Shown one piece after another: positions 44,518-52,692 of a stretch of DNA of 64,000 bases. Made by a program: the position numbers and the translations under genes. The stretch comes from CBDDLD01 sp965230605 (GTDB lineage: Bacteria > Bacteroidota > Bacteroidia > Flavobacteriales > Flavobacteriaceae): contig CBDDLD010000004.1 in assembly GCA_965230605.1 (NCBI GenBank), positions 2,480,001 to 2,544,000 of the forward strand, in the 5' to 3' direction. The notes beneath the pieces were generated by a model. It had not been told where the DNA came from, did not search any database, and was given only the letters and a program-made list of their open reading frames with translations. Position 1 is the first letter of the stretch. Every line of letters begins with the position of its first letter.

Positions 44518-45339
44518 ATGAAAGAACTTGCAATTAGAGCTGTCTCAGGTATTCTTTATGTAACCTTACTTATTTTTTCTCTTTATTGGCAAAATGCCTT
44601 ATTGGGATTACTATTTGTTTTCGGTGTTATATGTCTAATGGAATTTAGTAAGCTCATTGCCTTAAAAAGTATGGTTCCGTACCTCATCTTTGCAGCACTA
44701 TATTTTGGATTCTGGTACTGGTGTTTAATACATAATTCTACATCGGGGACAAATGAAGCCATTCAAATACTACAAGTAATTACCATATTTGTAAATCTGC
44801 TCCTTATCAAGGATCTGTTTTCTGAAAAGGTAATTCCACTTTTTAACGCTAAACGATTTATCACCACAACGTTCTATCTATCTAGCGGATTCGTTTTTAT
44901 GTTACTTATTGCCAACTACAACAATACATTTAAACCACTTCTGCTTCTAGGCAGTTTCATATTAGTCTGGGTAAATGACAGTTTCGCATATTTAGTGGGC
45001 AAGAACTTTGGTAACCAAAAACTATTTCCAAGAATATCTCCTAAAAAAACTGTTGAAGGGTTTTTAGGCGGGTTATTCTTTGCCTGTGTATCAAGTTACT
45101 TTATTGCAGAATATACTGAAACTTTAGACTTTACCAGTTGGCTCATTCTTGCCATTATTGTAAGTGTGTTTGGCACTTTAGGAGATCTTATAGAGTCTAA
45201 GTTTAAACGCCAGGCTCAAGTTAAGGATAGCGGTATTATTATGCCTGGTCATGGAGGTCTTCTAGACCGATTAGATAGTATTATTTTTGCAGCACCATTT
45301 ATTTATTTATTTTTAAGACTACTCAACTATGTTTCATAA
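44518..45339 (+). CDS. cdsA: Phosphatidate cytidylyltransferase
   Basis: Integral membrane enzyme making CDP-diacylglycerol for phospholipid synthesis. 273 residues, about eight membrane helices. RISPKKTVEGFLGG and the CdsA signature SKFKRQAQVKDSG followed by PGHGGLLDRLDS, with the essential Asp residues, are present. Overlaps psd by 11 bases; both act in the same lipid pathway. Confidence 0.96.
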   Translation: MKELAIRAVSGILYVTLLIFSLYWQNALLGLLFVFGVICLMEFSKLIALKSMVPYLIFAALYFGFWYWCLIHNSTSGTNEAIQILQVITIFVNLLLIKDLFSEKVIPLFNAKRFITTTFYLSSGFVFMLLIANYNNTFKPLLLLGSFILVWVNDSFAYLVGKNFGNQKLFPRISPKKTVEGFLGGLFFACVSSYFIAEYTETLDFTSWLILAIIVSVFGTLGDLIESKFKRQAQVKDSGIIMPGHGGLLDRLDSIIFAAPFIYLFLRLLNYVS

Positions 45340-45982
45340 AGAAGGTCATAAAATCATATTCATCTCACTAGTAATTGTTGTAGTGTCATTTTTATTGATC
45401 GATAATTTTATTTCTTTAGAATGGCTCCGAACAGGTTTAATGATAGTAATATTAGTTCTATTCATACTGATCTTACAATTTTTCAGAAACCCAAAGCGCC
45501 ACACACATGCCAATAAAAAACACGCTTTATCTCCAGTAGATGGTAAAGTAGTTGTTATTGAAGAAGTCTATGAAAAAGAGGTCCTCAAACAGAATTGTAT
45601 TCAAGTCTCTGTATTTATGTCTCCTCTGAATGTGCATGTGACACGATATCCAACTTCTGGAAAAGTGACCTATAGTAAATACCATCCGGGTAAGTATTTG
45701 GTTGCATGGCATCCTAAAGCAAGTGAAGAAAATGAACGTACTACTGTCGTTGTAGAAAATGAAAGCTTTGGCAGTGTGCTCTACAGACAGATTGCAGGAG
45801 CTTTAGCCAAACGTATTGTAAATTATGCTGTTGCCGAGACTGATGTAAATCAAGGTGATGACTCAGGTTTTATAAAATTTGGTTCGAGGGTAGATTTATT
45901 TTTACCTTTAAATGCCGATATAAAAGTACAACTCAATCAAAAAGTACGAGGTGGCGAAAGTGTAATTGCAGAAATGGCATGA
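45329..45982 (+). CDS. psd: Phosphatidylserine decarboxylase family protein
   Basis: 217 residues, the short archaeal/Bacteroidota-type Psd, which makes phosphatidylethanolamine. N-terminal membrane helices at about 8-25 and 35-50. LSPVDGKVVVIEEV and FMSPLNVHVTRYP are family signatures; the pyruvoyl cofactor should form at the Ser of KFGSRVDLF by self-cleavage. Overlaps cdsA and is overlapped by the ACBP gene (ATGA), so translation is coupled. Confidence 0.94.
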   Translation: MFHKEGHKIIFISLVIVVVSFLLIDNFISLEWLRTGLMIVILVLFILILQFFRNPKRHTHANKKHALSPVDGKVVVIEEVYEKEVLKQNCIQVSVFMSPLNVHVTRYPTSGKVTYSKYHPGKYLVAWHPKASEENERTTVVVENESFGSVLYRQIAGALAKRIVNYAVAETDVNQGDDSGFIKFGSRVDLFLPLNADIKVQLNQKVRGGESVIAEMA

Positions 45983-46245
45983 CCTCTGAAGAACTTGAAA
46001 TAGAATTTAAAGCTGCTGTTGAACGGATCAATGCACATACAGAGCCGTTCCCGGCTGACTTTTTGTTACGATTATATGCCTACTATAAAAAGGCCACCAA
46101 TGATTACGGCAGGCCTAGTAGTAGAAAACCCATCATAAATGCGTTTAAAACCAACGCATTATTTCAAGTAAAAGATGTTTCTCAGGATGAGGCAAAAAGA
46201 ATATATATAGATCTAGTCAACAATTACTTTCTGTATAGAAAATAA
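45979..46245 (+). CDS. Acyl-CoA-binding protein-like
   Basis: 88 residues, cytoplasmic, helical. FPADFLLRLYAYYKKATNDYG matches helix 2 of acyl-CoA-binding proteins, and AKRIYIDLVNNYF the last helix. The usual KWDAW segment is replaced by IINAFKTNALF, so binding strength is uncertain. Overlaps psd by four bases, which places it in the lipid operon. Confidence 0.85.
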   Translation: MTSEELEIEFKAAVERINAHTEPFPADFLLRLYAYYKKATNDYGRPSSRKPIINAFKTNALFQVKDVSQDEAKRIYIDLVNNYFLYRK

Positions 46246-46283
46246 CCTCATATGTTAACGTATTGATAAATTTCAATATAATA

Positions 46284-46297
46284 TTTGTATGTACAAA
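46284..46297. promoter_or_regulatory. MarR operator, copy 1
   Basis: Palindrome TTTGTA-TG-TACAAA, 26 bases before marR. The same 14 bases, within a shared 20-base stretch, recur before the SDR gene at 46771. It covers the -33 TTG of the marR promoter. Confidence 0.8.
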
Positions 46298-46314
46298 CAT
46301 TGTTTTTACCTTTG
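46285..46314 (+). promoter_or_regulatory. Promoter of marR
   Basis: -33 TTG (46285-46287), 19 bases, -7 TACCTTTG (46307-46314), eight bases before the ATG. The -33 lies inside the palindrome, so a bound regulator would block RNA polymerase. Confidence 0.7.
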
Positions 46315-46322
46315 CTTCATAA

Positions 46323-46751
46323 ATGACAAAAAAAGACTCTAAATATTGTAATTGTCTATACCACTCTGCTAATGCTTTCTCTAGAGTGATGACTAAGTTA
46401 GCAGAATCATCATTTAAATCTACTGGTTTGGCTCCATCGTATGCGTTCTTACTAATGACAGTAAACGAACAGCCTGGTATGCAGCCAAAGGATATCAGTT
46501 GCCAACTACAATTAACGCCCTCTACCGTGACACGGTTAATTGAAAAATTAGAATACCAAGGGTATTTAGAACGCAAATCTGTAGGAAGAGCAACTCAGGT
46601 TTTCCCTACCAAAAAGGCAGCAGATTTAAAACCAGAGTTAAAAAAAGGATGGCAAAATTTATACAAGGCCTATTCTAAAGTTTTAGGTATAGATAATTCA
46701 AGAACATTAACGAGTCTAATAAATGAAGCTTATCTAGCTTTAGAAGACTAA
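46323..46751 (+). CDS. MarR-family transcriptional regulator
   Basis: 142 residues. Winged helix-turn-helix about 50-105 (QPKDISCQLQLTPSTVTRLIE, then YLERKSVGRATQVFP). The N-terminal dimer helix holds Cys9 and Cys11 (YCNCLYHSANAF) near where OhrR-type MarR proteins have their sensing Cys, so redox or electrophile sensing is possible. Two identical palindromes, one before this gene and one before the SDR gene, suggest autorepression and control of the SDR. The ATG follows the -7 box by eight bases, so the leader is very short. Confidence 0.93.
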   Translation: MTKKDSKYCNCLYHSANAFSRVMTKLAESSFKSTGLAPSYAFLLMTVNEQPGMQPKDISCQLQLTPSTVTRLIEKLEYQGYLERKSVGRATQVFPTKKAADLKPELKKGWQNLYKAYSKVLGIDNSRTLTSLINEAYLALED

Positions 46752-46770
46752 TTTTTTTTTCGACATATTA

Positions 46771-46784
46771 TTTGTATGTACAAA
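46771..46784. promoter_or_regulatory. MarR operator, copy 2
   Basis: TTTGTATGTACAAA again, 32 bases before the SDR ATG. At a 19-base spacing from its TTG, the -7 position reads only poorly (TATAAACT), so the promoter itself is less clear than at marR. Confidence 0.8.
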
Positions 46785-46816
46785 CATTATAATTATAAAC
46801 TTAAATTAAAAGAATC

Positions 46817-47548
46817 ATGAAAAAAGTAGCTTTAATTACAGGAGCGAATAAGGGTCTTGGCTATCAAACTGCAAAAGACCTAGGACAAAAGGGCATTAAA
46901 GTATTAATTGGTGCCAGAAATGAAGCGCGCGGTAAGAATGCCGAAGCTCAATTAAAGGAAGCAGGAATAGATGCAGAATTCATAGAATTGGATGTGTCTA
47001 AACCAGAAAGTATTACGTCTGCGGTGAAAACCATTGATGAGAAGTATGGGCAATTAGATATTTTAGTGAATAATGCCGGAATAATTCACCCAAATGAAAG
47101 TTGGGAACAAAATAGCGTGAATTCACTATCTCAGAACATTTTGAGAGAAACGTTTGAGACAAACTTTTTTGGTTTAGTAGATCTAACACAACAGCTCATT
47201 CCATTAATTAGAAAGAGTGATCAAGGAAACATAGTTAATGTTTCTAGTATTCTTGGATCTTTACAAGAAGCAAATAACCCTGCATCCGACTACTACGCTG
47301 TAAAACCGTTTTCATATAATGCTTCAAAAGCAGCAGTAAATAGTTACACTATTCATCTAGCAACTGCTTTAAAAGGGGATAATATAAAAGTGAATTCGGC
47401 ACATCCAGGTTGGGTACAAACAGATTTAGGTACAGAGCATGCGCCTTTAAAAGTTGAAGAAGGTGCTAAGACCATCGTAGATTTGGCTTTAGATACATCT
47501 GATTCTACATCTACCTTTGTTCATTTAGGTGAACCTGTTGCATGGTAA
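46817..47548 (+). CDS. SDR-family NAD(P)-dependent oxidoreductase
   Basis: 243 residues. Cofactor loop TGANKGLG (8-15), NNAG at about 85-88, active-site Ser in NVSSILGS and YNASKAAV holding Tyr and Lys. This is close to carbonyl-reductase-like SDR proteins. An operator for the upstream MarR regulator precedes it, so it is probably induced by the compound or stress the regulator senses; reduction of a reactive carbonyl would fit but is inferred. Confidence 0.93.
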   Translation: MKKVALITGANKGLGYQTAKDLGQKGIKVLIGARNEARGKNAEAQLKEAGIDAEFIELDVSKPESITSAVKTIDEKYGQLDILVNNAGIIHPNESWEQNSVNSLSQNILRETFETNFFGLVDLTQQLIPLIRKSDQGNIVNVSSILGSLQEANNPASDYYAVKPFSYNASKAAVNSYTIHLATALKGDNIKVNSAHPGWVQTDLGTEHAPLKVEEGAKTIVDLALDTSDSTSTFVHLGEPVAW

Positions 47549-47556
47549 AACCATAA

Positions 47557-47585
47557 GAAAAGAGCCCTCAAACGGGCTCTTTTTA
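47557..47585. terminator. Bidirectional terminator between SDR and deiminase-like genes
   Basis: Perfect stem AGAGCCC / GGGCTCT (47561-47567, 47574-47580) with loop of six, flanked by AAA and TTTT. It overlaps the stop codon of the minus-strand gene. Confidence 0.9.
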
Positions 47586-48494
47586 ATCTCTTATTAATGG
47601 CATTGTTGAACAGCGGAGCAAGCCTTCTTGTTTAGCAATCTCGGCATAAGGCACTTCTTCTACGATAAACCCTTGAGACCTCAGCCATGTATTTAGTCTA
47701 GTAAAATTACGCTCAGAAATGATAACATCTTCAGATATAGAGAAAATATTACTGTTCATATTATACATTTCTTCTTTGCTAATTTCAAAAACATTTTCTT
47801 TTCCAAAGTAGTCTACTAACCATTCGTATTCGCTCTCCACTAAAAATCCATTTTTATGAAGAATAGCTTTTCCTTTTCCTATGGGTTGAAAACAACAATC
47901 TAAATGCAAAGCATTATTCATTGCATCTGTGTTGGACTTCCTTAATTCAAAGGCTTTTACGGTTTTCTCAGGAAACAATTCCTGGATAGCAATCACAGCA
48001 TCCATATTGGTACGCGCCGTAATATAATCTGGATAATCGTCACCAGAATAGGTCCCAATAAATATGTAATTATTCCAAGGCATCACATCACCGCCTTCTA
48101 CGTGGCATTCTTCAGGGAGTTCTATGACATGCTCAGAATCTATCTGATCTATAATATATTTGATCGCTTGATACTCCCTATCTCTATCCGGTAAAATATT
48201 TGCTTTTATCAGTTTATCTTCAATCACAAAAGCAATGTCTCTGGAAAATATCTGATTATAATCTTTAATAACCTCCGGACGAAAGACTTCAACATCATAC
48301 TTTTTGAAAACTTCAGCTACAGCAGTCATTTCTTTAACCATATCTGCTTCAACTGGATATGTACCAGCTGCAATATGTTGCCTGCTTTTAGGGTCGTATG
48401 CGTCTTCAATTGATGGTACAGGCCCATTACTTTCAGCAGTTCCCAATACGACAGCTCTTAGCCTAGAAGTTTCATCTTTAATGTTTAGCCTCAT
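47583..48494 (-). CDS. Arginine deiminase/DDAH-like amidinotransferase-fold enzyme
   Basis: 303 residues. Motifs of the guanidine-modifying superfamily are all present: FSRDIAFVIED, EECHVEGGDVM, the His in LHLDCCFQPIGKGKA, and the nucleophile Cys in GLLRCSTMPL near the end. It could be an arginine deiminase, dimethylarginine hydrolase or a related citrulline-forming enzyme; the motifs do not separate these. It lies behind gltA with a terminator between, so has its own promoter. Related in fold to CtlX at 35.3-36.2 kb. Confidence 0.88.
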   Translation of the reverse strand: MRLNIKDETSRLRAVVLGTAESNGPVPSIEDAYDPKSRQHIAAGTYPVEADMVKEMTAVAEVFKKYDVEVFRPEVIKDYNQIFSRDIAFVIEDKLIKANILPDRDREYQAIKYIIDQIDSEHVIELPEECHVEGGDVMPWNNYIFIGTYSGDDYPDYITARTNMDAVIAIQELFPEKTVKAFELRKSNTDAMNNALHLDCCFQPIGKGKAILHKNGFLVESEYEWLVDYFGKENVFEISKEEMYNMNSNIFSISEDVIISERNFTRLNTWLRSQGFIVEEVPYAEIAKQEGLLRCSTMPLIRD

Positions 48495-48509
48495 GAAATA
48501 ATAGTATAT

Positions 48510-48542
48510 AAAAAAGCCTCATAAAATCTATGAAGCTTTTTT
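48510..48542 (-). terminator. Terminator of gltA
   Basis: Stem AAAAAGC.TCATA / TATGA.GCTTTTT with one internal mismatch; on the minus strand the T-run follows at the 48510 end. Confidence 0.75.
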
Positions 48543-48551
48543 AATATTTAA

Positions 48552-49838
48552 TTATCTGTTTTTTATTGACTTAAATGGCCTGTAAGTTTCTCCTATGTAT
48601 AATTGTCTAGGGCGGCCAATAGGTTCTTTGCGTAAGCGCATTTCGCGCCATTGAGAAATCCAACCCGGTAAGCGGCCTAATGCAAACATAACCGTAAACA
48701 TTTCTACAGGAATACCCATAGCTCTGTAGATGATACCTGAATAAAAATCGACATTAGGATAGAGTTTTCTATCTACAAAATACTGATCTTCTAAAGCTTC
48801 TTTTTCTAAGCCTTTAGCAATGTCTAATATAGGATCTTCAATACCTAAGTCTCCTAAGACTTCATCTGCAGCAATTTTAATAATTCTAGCTCTTGGGTCA
48901 AAATTTTTGTAAACACGATGGCCAAACCCCATTAAACGGAATGGGTCTGATTTATCTTTGGCTTTAGCCATGTATTTTTTAGTGTCTCCTCCATCTTCTC
49001 TTATCGCTTCTAGCATTTCTAATACAGCTTGATTAGCACCTCCATGAAGTGGTCCCCAAAGCGCTGAAATTCCTGATGACAATGAAGCAAATAAACCGGC
49101 ATGGGCCGACCCTACAATACGTACTGTAGATGTAGAACAATTTTGTTCATGGTCTGCATGAAGAATTAAAAGCTTATCTAAAGCATTAATTAAAATATCA
49201 CTTTGAATATAATCCTCATTAGGTTTCTTAAACATCATTTGTAGTATATTTTCCACATACCCTAATGAATTATCTCCATAGTCTAATGGCAGGCCTTGCT
49301 TTTTGCGCATAGTCCAAGCCACTAGCACAGGAAACTTTCCTAAGATTCTTACAATGGCGTTATACATTTCTTCTTCAGAATCTACATTCACAGAAGTAGG
49401 GTTAAACGCTGTTAAAGCACTTGTAAGAGACGCTAAGACACCCATTGGATGCGCAGCTTTAGGAAAAGCATCTATAATCTTTTTAACATCATCATCTACA
49501 ACGGAGTGTGATTTGATATCTGTATGGAATTTTTCAAGCTCTTGCTCTGTTGGAAGTTCACCGAATATCAATAAATAGGCTACTTCTAAAAAGTCTGCTT
49601 TATCTGCTAAATCTTCAATAGCATAACCTCTATATCTTAATATTCCTTTCTCCCCATCAAGAAACGTAATGGCACTTTCACAAGATCCTGTATTTTTATA
49701 CCCCGGATCTATAGTCGTCACGCCTCCAGTAGCTCCTCTAAGAGCCTTAATATCGATTGCAACTTCATTTTCACTCCCGGTTATTATAGGAAACTCGTGT
49801 TTTTGTCCATTAATTTCTATTGTAGCTTTATCTGACAT
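48552..49838 (-). CDS. gltA: Citrate synthase
   Basis: Condenses acetyl-CoA and oxaloacetate to citrate. 428 residues, the size of the hexameric type II enzyme. Catalytic residues are visible in LHADHEQNCSTSTVR (His), PLHGGANQAVLEML (His) and DPRARI (Arg/Asp region), with GFGHRVYKNFDPR as the signature. The N-terminus has the small beta domain of the NADH-sensitive Gram-negative type. It follows eno on the strand but a strong palindromic terminator lies between. Confidence 0.97.
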   Translation of the reverse strand: MSDKATIEINGQKHEFPIITGSENEVAIDIKALRGATGGVTTIDPGYKNTGSCESAITFLDGEKGILRYRGYAIEDLADKADFLEVAYLLIFGELPTEQELEKFHTDIKSHSVVDDDVKKIIDAFPKAAHPMGVLASLTSALTAFNPTSVNVDSEEEMYNAIVRILGKFPVLVAWTMRKKQGLPLDYGDNSLGYVENILQMMFKKPNEDYIQSDILINALDKLLILHADHEQNCSTSTVRIVGSAHAGLFASLSSGISALWGPLHGGANQAVLEMLEAIREDGGDTKKYMAKAKDKSDPFRLMGFGHRVYKNFDPRARIIKIAADEVLGDLGIEDPILDIAKGLEKEALEDQYFVDRKLYPNVDFYSGIIYRAMGIPVEMFTVMFALGRLPGWISQWREMRLRKEPIGRPRQLYIGETYRPFKSIKNR

Positions 49839-49964
49839 AAATCGTAATATATTTTGTGTTTTTGAATTGTCGAATAGAGAATCACGAAATTACAAAATAT
49901 ATAAGGATTTTTAAAGTTTCGCAATAAAGGATTTGTTTATCATTACATTATTAAAATGAATACA

Positions 49965-50010
49965 AAATATAAAGGTGATTATTAATAATTTAATAATCAC
50001 CTTTATATTT
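49965..50010. terminator. Long palindromic terminator between eno and gltA
   Basis: A perfect 21-bp inverted repeat (49965-49985 and 49990-50010) with loop TAAT. The arms begin AAATATAAAGG and end in CCTTTATATTT, so both directions give a T-rich tail. It lies 17 bases behind the eno stop. Confidence 0.85.
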
Positions 50011-50027
50011 TACACGCCTTAGCTTGG

Positions 50028-51314
50028 TTATATTTTAAACGCTTTTTCCTGAGGATAATACGCTATATGACCCAGTTCTTCCTCGATACGCAGCAATTGG
50101 TTGTATTTAGCCATACGGTCACTACGAGATGCTGAACCTGTTTTGATTTGTCCTGTGTTAAGAGCTACTGCCAAATCGGCTATAGTATTATCTTCTGTTT
50201 CTCCTGAACGGTGAGACATTACTGAAGTATAGCCTGCATTATGGGCCATATTTACAGCAGCAATAGTTTCTGTAAGTGTTCCTATTTGATTCACTTTAAT
50301 CAGTATAGAATTAGCTATACCATTGTCTATACCTTTTCCTAATCGCTCTACATTGGTTACAAATAAATCATCACCTACTAACTGTACCTTATCACCTACT
50401 TTTTCAGTTAGGTACTTCCATCCTTCCCAGTCGTTTTCATCCATTCCATCTTCTATAGATATAATTGGATACTTAGAAACTAGTTCAGCTAAATAATCAG
50501 CTTGTTCCTGACTAGTTCTTACTACACCTGAATCACCTTCAAATTTAGAATAGTCATACTTGCCATCGATATAAAACTCTGCAGAAGCACAATCTAATGC
50601 GATCATAATATCATCTCCCAGCTTATAACCTGCCTTTTCTACTGCTAAGGCTATAGTGTCTAAAGCATCTTCCGTACCGTCTAAGGTTGGAGCAAAACCA
50701 CCTTCATCACCAACTGCAGTACTCAAACCTCTGTCGTGTAATACCTTTTTAAGATTATGGAATATTTCGGTACCCATTTGCATAGCATGTGTGAAGTTCT
50801 CAGCTTTAACTGGCATTACCATAAATTCCTGGAAAGCAATAGGCGCATCACTATGTGATCCTCCATTAATAATATTCATCATTGGTACCGGTAATGTGTT
50901 GGCCGATACACCTCCTACATATCTGTATAATGGTAATCCCATTTCATTTGCTGCAGCTTTAGCAACTGCCAAAGACACACCTAAAATGGCATTGGCTCCT
51001 AAATGTCCTTTGTTGGGCGTACCATCGATGTCAATCATTAATTTGTCAATCATGTTTTGTTCAAAAACAGAGACCCCTAATAACTCTTGAGCAATTGTTG
51101 TATTAACATTTTCTACAGCTTTAGATACACCTTTACCCATGTAAGCACTTCCACCGTCTCTAAGTTCAACAGCTTCATGTTCTCCTGTAGAAGCTCCGGA
51201 AGGTACAGCAGCTCTACCCATAACACCATTCTCTGTTATAACATCTACCTCAACCGTTGGGTTACCACGTGAATCTAGAATTTGACGTGCATGAATGTCA
51301 ATAATTATACTCAT
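50028..51314 (-). CDS. eno: Enolase
   Basis: Glycolytic enzyme converting 2-phosphoglycerate to phosphoenolpyruvate. 428 residues. IDGTPNKGHLGANAILGVSLA, the metal ligands in ALDCAS, SIEDGMDENDW and QLVGDDLFVTN, and the catalytic Lys in ILIKVNQIGTLTE with VMSHRSGETED are all present. Own leader with a TAAATTTG box and own terminator. Confidence 0.98.
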   Translation of the reverse strand: MSIIIDIHARQILDSRGNPTVEVDVITENGVMGRAAVPSGASTGEHEAVELRDGGSAYMGKGVSKAVENVNTTIAQELLGVSVFEQNMIDKLMIDIDGTPNKGHLGANAILGVSLAVAKAAANEMGLPLYRYVGGVSANTLPVPMMNIINGGSHSDAPIAFQEFMVMPVKAENFTHAMQMGTEIFHNLKKVLHDRGLSTAVGDEGGFAPTLDGTEDALDTIALAVEKAGYKLGDDIMIALDCASAEFYIDGKYDYSKFEGDSGVVRTSQEQADYLAELVSKYPIISIEDGMDENDWEGWKYLTEKVGDKVQLVGDDLFVTNVERLGKGIDNGIANSILIKVNQIGTLTETIAAVNMAHNAGYTSVMSHRSGETEDNTIADLAVALNTGQIKTGSASRSDRMAKYNQLLRIEEELGHIAYYPQEKAFKI

Positions 51315-51346
51315 TATATACGTTTTTAGTTAGTAAATTATATTTA

Positions 51347-51354
51347 CAAATTTA
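51347..51354 (-). promoter_or_regulatory. -7 box of eno
   Basis: TAAATTTG on the minus strand, 32 bases before the eno ATG. A CTG 21 bases upstream is the only candidate -33. Confidence 0.4.
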
Positions 51355-51427
51355 TGAAAAACCATACCCTAATAACAGTTTAGGAATGATAATTACATTT
51401 AATATTCACGAAAATGTTTTCGAAACT

Positions 51428-51463
51428 AAAAAATGGCAATGAAACTTGATTTTCATTGCCATT
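51428..51463 (-). terminator. Terminator of carA
   Basis: Perfect 13-bp stem AATGGCAATGAAA / TTTCATTGCCATT (51432-51444, 51451-51463), loop of six, followed on the minus strand by TTTTAGTTT. Confidence 0.85.
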
Positions 51464-51466
51464 CTT

Positions 51467-52573
51467 CTATTTAGCTTGCTTGATATTTTCTATAAACTGG
51501 TCAAATAAATACATTGAATCATGTGGTCCGGGACTGGCCTCTGGATGATATTGTACTGAGAAACAGTTCTTGTCCTTTAGTTTAATCCCAGCTACGGTAT
51601 CATCATTTAAATGCACATGAGTAATTTCCACATTTGGATTAGCTTCTGTATCCTCTCTACTAATGGCAAATCCATGATTTTGAGATGTGATCTCACCTTT
51701 TCCTGTTACTAGGTTCTTTACCGGGTGATTTATCCCACGATGCCCGTTATGCATTTTATACGTGGAAATACCATTGGCCAAAGCAATGACTTGGTGTCCT
51801 AAGCAGATACCAAAAAGAGGTAAATCTCTTTCAATAACTTCTTTTGCAACTTGCTGAGCTTCTACTAAAGGTTCTGGGTCTCCTGGTCCATTAGACAGGA
51901 AGTAGCCATCCGGATTCCAACTTGCCAAGTCTTCAAAAGATGCATTGTAAGGGTATACCTTTATATAAGCATCACGTTTGGCTAAATTTCTAAGTATATT
52001 TTTCTTTATACCTATATCTAATGCAGCAATCTTATAGGTTGCGTTTTCATCACCAAAACAATAAGGTTCTTGGGTAGAGACTCTTGAAGCTAATTCTAAT
52101 CCGTTCATTGGTGGTACTTCTGCCAATTGTTTTTTAAGACCTTCAATATTGTCTACTTCTGTAGATATAACAGCATTCATTGCGCCATGATCTCTAATGT
52201 AGCTTACAAGGGCTCTGGTATCTACATCGGCAATAGCTAACACGTTATGTTTTTCAAAAAACGCTTCTAGAGAGGCGTCTCCGGCTACTCTCGAATATTC
52301 GAAACTGAAGTTTCTGCATATCAATCCGGCGATCTTAACCGTATCTGATTCTATTTCGTCTTCTTTAGTACCATAGTTTCCAATATGTGCATTTGTAGTG
52401 ACCATTAATTGCCCATAATAAGAGGGGTCCGTAAAGATCTCTTGATAACCCGTTGTCCCGGTGTTAAAACAAACTTCTCCAAATGCAGAACCTTCTTTTC
52501 CTATGGACTTGCCATAGAAAATGGTACCATCTGCTAATAAAATCAGTGCTTTTTTTCGTTGTGTGTATTTCAT
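51467..52573 (-). CDS. carA: Carbamoyl-phosphate synthase small subunit
   Basis: Glutaminase subunit that feeds ammonia to CarB for arginine and pyrimidine synthesis. 368 residues. N-terminal domain with FNTGTTGYQEIFTDPSYYGQ; class I glutamine amidotransferase domain with FLSNGPGDPEP, nucleophile Cys in FGICLGHQ and the His-Glu pair in VQYHPEASPGP. carB is not in the window. It follows rplQ with a strong terminator between. Confidence 0.97.
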   Translation of the reverse strand: MKYTQRKKALILLADGTIFYGKSIGKEGSAFGEVCFNTGTTGYQEIFTDPSYYGQLMVTTNAHIGNYGTKEDEIESDTVKIAGLICRNFSFEYSRVAGDASLEAFFEKHNVLAIADVDTRALVSYIRDHGAMNAVISTEVDNIEGLKKQLAEVPPMNGLELASRVSTQEPYCFGDENATYKIAALDIGIKKNILRNLAKRDAYIKVYPYNASFEDLASWNPDGYFLSNGPGDPEPLVEAQQVAKEVIERDLPLFGICLGHQVIALANGISTYKMHNGHRGINHPVKNLVTGKGEITSQNHGFAISREDTEANPNVEITHVHLNDDTVAGIKLKDKNCFSVQYHPEASPGPHDSMYLFDQFIENIKQAK

Positions 52574-52631
52574 GAATTAACCAAGTTGTTTATAAATTCA
52601 ATCGTGCTTGAATTTTAAGTTTGACAAAATT

Positions 52632-52667
52632 CCAAAAAAAAAGGATAAACTGAAACAGTTTATCCTT
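52632..52667 (-). terminator. Terminator of the ribosomal protein gene cluster
   Basis: Perfect 12-bp stem AAGGATAAACTG / CAGTTTATCCTT (52641-52652, 52656-52667), loop AAA, followed on the minus strand by nine T. Strong terminator behind rplQ. Confidence 0.95.
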
Positions 52668-52692
52668 GATATTTATTAATGCTTATTAACAT

